The position numbers and the translations under genes were made by a program. A stretch of 21,784 bases of DNA from Magicicada cassinii (lineage: Eukaryota; Arthropoda; Insecta; Hemiptera; Cicadidae). The stretch lies in the NCBI GenBank assembly GCA_028571305.1, contig JAOXNS010155485.1, positions 1 to 21,784 on the forward strand, read 5' to 3'. Positions 19,395 through 21,784 of the stretch are shown here, piece after piece; the first letter of the stretch is position 1, and each line of letters opens with the position of its first letter. The notes under the pieces are model-generated. The model searched no databases. It was given only the letters and a program-made list of their open reading frames with translations, and was not told where the DNA came from.

Positions 19395-19818
19395 AAACTT
19401 TAACATCCTTTAATTTTCTACAATATATCCAAAAAGTTACGTGCCGACTACTTGTTCTTTCTGCACATAATGCAAATCTGTGAGAACATGAATTCCTCAG
19501 ACCATTTAATGTTTTTAGTGCCTGCGTTTCTTTTAAATTTCATCAAGATGTGCTTGTGTCAAGACATGCTTCTGTGGGACGTCGGCTCATGGTGAACATC
19601 CCTGTGCTGAACCAATGAAATGTATCAAATGCGGTGGTCAAAATTCATCTAGCTCCCCCATTTGCCTCGTTTAAAAGCAGGAGGTGGCTATTCAGGAAGT
19701 ACGTACCCTGAAAAATCTCAGCTACATCGATGAGGAAAAACGTATGACCAGCCAACAAGGGCAACATCAGTTATGTATGGGCTGTAAAATCATCAGCGTC
19801 ACCAACCCCCCGTTGTAA
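19395..19818 (+). pseudogene. LINE ORF1 (gag-like) zinc-knuckle fragment
   Basis: ORF1 proteins of Jockey/I-type LINEs bind element RNA through CCHC zinc knuckles. The frame starting at positions equal to 1 modulo 3 shows CF-C...F....SSRC (19510-19551) as the first knuckle, then CGTSAHGEHPC (19573-19605) as the second, CIKCGGQNSSSSPIC (19624-19668) as the third, and the downstream conserved stretch IQEVRTLKNLSYIDEEKRM (19690-19746). Stops interrupt it in the first knuckle region, including TAA at 19534, and right after the third knuckle (TAA at 19672); another stop ends it at 19816. The N-terminal part, with coiled-coil or RRM-like domains, is missing or too decayed to see. Knuckle cysteines are mostly preserved, though the His of the first is not. 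Confidence 0.75.
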
Positions 19819-19865
19819 GAGAGATTTTACCTACGGTAACCCAGTTTATCAAGCGTTAGTTTTCT

Positions 19866-20255
19866 GAAATTTATAAAAAATCAGAAAACTATAAAGCAAT
19901 CAGTTTATTACAGCTACTTAAGATGACGATTTTTAGCTTATGCTTATCAGATTCTGAGTGGCGAGCAGAAGAGCTACAGGATTTGGTCAAAGAGCTACCA
20001 TCTCCACTACTCCTTGTCGGGGACTTCAACGTCCATATTCCCAGTTGGGGTTGTCTTAGAACGAAGAGCGTTAGATTAAAAAGTGAGGAGCTCTTGCTAA
20101 CTAATTCGCTTGCATTTTTAAACAAAAGCGAGAGCACACTTTCAAAGTCGTCCATCAAACTATCGTCCAGTATCGTTGACGTGCTGTCTAGGAAAGTTGT
20201 TGGATAGGACAGTAAAACCTGGTTTCTAGAAAAACAGAGTTCGGACCACACACCA
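19866..20255 (+). pseudogene. LINE ORF2 endonuclease fragment
   Basis: The apurinic-endonuclease-like domain of ORF2 nicks target DNA to prime reverse transcription. From 19923 the frame reads an incomplete domain: FSLCLSDSEWRAEELQDL, then LPSPLLLVGDFNVHIPSWG (19998-20054) with the GDFN metal/catalytic motif, a weakened S-IVDV region near 20170, and SSDHTPVR (20238-20258) with the SDH catalytic motif. One in-frame TAG at 20205-20207 splits it. The N-terminal third, including the first Asn and Glu motifs, is missing. Just upstream, in the same frame, SENYKAISLL (19885-19914) resembles an RT-domain motif and seems out of order. After SDHTPVR the sequence jumps into the RT domain in the same frame. 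Confidence 0.8.
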
Positions 20256-20711
20256 GTGCGGATACCGGACACACCAATCTACTACTGTCTTCTTGTTTAT
20301 ATGGAAAAAGTAATTCAAAACAATTTCATCGAAGGCAAACACATTATTACCGTATTATTCGATTTGGAGAAAGCGTTCAATGAAACGTTGAGATTTAACA
20401 TACTGCAAAAATTATTAAATGTTAGCGGTTCAACGGTAACCTGCCTAATTTTTTCTCCACATTTCTCAGAGACAGGACTTTATGTTTTCGGGTCGGACAG
20501 TCACAAGATGGAAAATGGAGCACCGCAGGGATATCCGTTGAGCAGCACGCTTTTTACTGTCACTATCAGCGGCATCTTTGAGTGCATTGAAACGTCATTA
20601 GGGAAGTGTTTGTATTTTGACGATCTTGCGCTGTTCTACTCGGCCAAAGCAACGGCGATGATCAAACATAACATTTCAAGGCGCTATAGACAAGATAGTA
20701 GAAAATGCTAA
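20256..20711 (+). pseudogene. LINE ORF2 reverse transcriptase fragment
   Basis: Reverse transcriptase core of the LINE. Visible motifs: VLFDLEKAFNETLRFNIL (about 20353-20406), where the Asp of FDLEKA is the first metal ligand; ENGAPQGYPLSSTLFTVTI (20513-20569), the GxPQG substrate-positioning motif; and LYFDDLALF (20609-20635), the YxDD catalytic box. All catalytic aspartates are present. The segment that normally lies between the endonuclease and FDLEKA, around 250 residues, is reduced to about 30, so there is a large internal deletion with the frame kept. The frame ends at TAA 20709, but +1 translation resumes the family pattern as KIVENANNLGFTFSATK from about 20690, showing a frameshift. 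Confidence 0.85.
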
Positions 20712-21272
20712 CAACTTAGGGTTTACTTTCTCGGCAACAAAGAGACCAGTGTCCACTTCTGTCGAAAGAGAGGAAGGCGGCAGTAACCGGCAGTAACCGG
20801 ACCCGACAGTAACCATAAATGTTGTCCGGCTGCTCTATAGGCCCGTAACTGAGAGGCTCTATATTTGAGGGCTAACTGTCGACAGTCAATTAACGTGAAA
20901 TTAACATGTGGATGACCTGACCGCGAGGTGCAAATCGTCGTTAAACGCAATCAGTTGCATCTCCCATATGACGTGCGAAGCAGACAAAGAAGTTTTATTG
21001 CTTCTGTACGTCCCACTGATGTGTTCCAAAATGGATTACGGATGCTCGGTGTACTCTTCAGCCAGGATGTTGTGCTGGATCCTGTTCACAACGCAGGGAT
21101 ACGCTACACCACAGGGGCGTTCCACACTGGCCCTGCACATAGCTTATATTGTGAAGCCGGAATGACGTCCGTAGATCTGCGACGCCAACTGCTGTTTCTG
21201 AGATATGTGGCAAAAATATTATTGACTCTGCAACTCGTAATTCAACACATGGAAAACAGTAGACATTCATGA
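20680..21272 (+). pseudogene. LINE ORF2 C-terminal region, frameshifted
   Basis: Continues the RT thumb and connection segments in changing frames: AIDKIVENANNLGFTF, VHFCRKRG (about 20734-20757), LTARCKSSLNAIS and MDYGCSVYSSAR (20917-21060), then LDPVHNAGIRYTTGAFHTG, HSLYCEAGM and DLRRQLLFLRYVAKIL (about 21078-21220). VHFCRKRG, KLDYGC-VYGSAR and LDPVHN-G-R...GAFRTSP are conserved C-terminal blocks of Jockey/I-type ORF2 proteins. At least three frameshifts and several stops between 20780 and 20905 break it. A repeated CAGTAACCGG (about 20783-20802) marks a small tandem duplication. No RNase H motif follows before the 3' UTR. Confidence 0.8.
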
Positions 21273-21714
21273 TAACGTTATATTCGATTTTAGTGAAGTG
21301 GAGTGAAACGCTAGTGGCGTCATGGGAAAACTCTTATTCTTATTGCTCAACAGCTAAGATTACATTAAATGCTGTGAAGTAGAGACTTTCAAATACAAAA
21401 AGACAGTCTTGAATTTATGAGGCTGATCTCAACAAAATAAAATTCTATTATAAATAAAATTGTATTATTCACATCTCATACTACAAGCTGCCTCGTTAGA
21501 ATCTCAGCTACGATTAAGCAGCTGTGAAAAAATAACAGTCAGATTTTAGTATTACAGTTTTCTCAGTGGTTTTATTCCGTGCAAATGAAGTCAGTTTATG
21601 TAGTAGAGTTATTAAACTAGTGTTTTAACAGGTAACTAATCCGAACGGGACATAATCTGCATAGCTATAATTTGCGACATTATACAAACAAAGCTAAGAA
21701 AGACGTTTTCTCTT

Positions 21715-21717
<3 letters not shown>
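21273..21717 (+). repeat. LINE 3' UTR, same family as 3430-3924
   Basis: Non-coding tail of the LINE. It aligns with the copy near 3430-3924 through GAAAACAGTAGAC, TTTAGT, GTCATGGG, ATTAAATGC, AATACAA, GAATTTATG/GATTTATG, GTATTACAG, AGTTTATGTAG, TAACAG, GCATAGC. Confidence 0.75.

Positions 21718-21784
<67 letters not shown>
21718..21784 (+). repeat. (CT)n tract running off the window
   Basis: At least 33 CT units with no interruption to the last base. Same position relative to the LINE 3' UTR as the 27-base (CT)n at 3925-3951. The true length is unknown because the window ends inside it. Confidence 0.95.

Larger units (their letters stand above)
19395..21784 (+). mobile_element. Jockey/I-type LINE, rearranged copy
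   Basis: A non-LTR retrotransposon copy with remains, in order, of the gag-like ORF1 (zinc knuckles), the ORF2 endonuclease, reverse transcriptase and C-terminal region, a 3' UTR (from about 21272) and a (CT)n tail that runs off the window. GC content rises to about 45%, unlike the flanks. The coding parts are incomplete: most of ORF1, the first part of the endonuclease and the segment between endonuclease and the RT core are missing, so about half or more of a usual 5-6 kb element has been lost. The 3' UTR matches the shorter copy at 3362-3951. Clade is Jockey or I by protein motifs; no RNase H domain was seen. Confidence 0.85.

Noticed and set aside
19889-20272. 127-codon minus-strand open frame
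   Set aside because: Antisense to the LINE endonuclease fragment, whose plus-strand GDFN and SDH motifs are clear; the minus translation has no family resemblance.
20723-21270. Minus-strand open frames over the LINE C-terminal region
   Set aside because: Plus-strand blocks such as VHFCRKRG and LDPVHN identify the coding sense.
1-21784. CRISPR arrays, rRNA, tRNA genes, prokaryotic operons
   Set aside because: No regularly spaced repeats, no rRNA-like blocks and no tRNA cloverleaf signatures were seen; no frame looks like an intact bacterial gene.

Overview
The window reads as non-coding, AT-rich animal DNA packed with old transposon remains. No intact host gene, rRNA, tRNA or CRISPR array is visible. 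The retrotransposons (Jockey/I-type LINEs), a Tigger/pogo transposase relic, a Helitron-like relic, dinucleotide microsatellites and about 30% GC background suggest an arthropod, probably an insect. That assignment is inference; no species-level marker is present.

Layout. 1-3360 is mostly unassigned AT-rich sequence with a (CA)n tract, small palindromes and a degenerate repeat series at 747-992. 3362-3951 is the 3' end of a LINE, closed by a (CT)n tract. 3952-7562 is unassigned apart from a weak repeat-like block near 4500-4730. 7563-8215 (minus) is the 3' end of a different, poly(A)-tailed Jockey-like LINE. 10130-11420 (plus) is a decayed Tigger/pogo transposon that still shows its transposase C-terminal half and its 3' inverted-repeat end. 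12958-13172 and 18534-18738 are two copies of an unnamed repeat. 13300-13870 is a GC-richer block I could not identify. 14069-14430 is a MITE-like element with 24-bp inverted termini set inside a 40-bp direct repeat. 15595-17381 (minus) is a decayed Helitron-like protein region: basic repeats, a zinc-binding/DUF6570-like region and a cysteine-protease-like domain. Immediately upstream of it, 17505-18395 forms a large imperfect foldback. 19395-21784 (plus) is a longer LINE copy of the same family as 3362-3951, with remains of gag-like ORF1, endonuclease and reverse transcriptase, running into a (CT)n tract that reaches the window end.

The elements do not form a working pathway; every coding piece is broken. 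The points most worth a second look are the Helitron-like relic with its protease-like domain, the foldback made from its apparent leader, the nested-repeat MITE, and the LINE family whose two copies both end in (CT)n. All family assignments come from reading translated motifs by eye; no database search was run.
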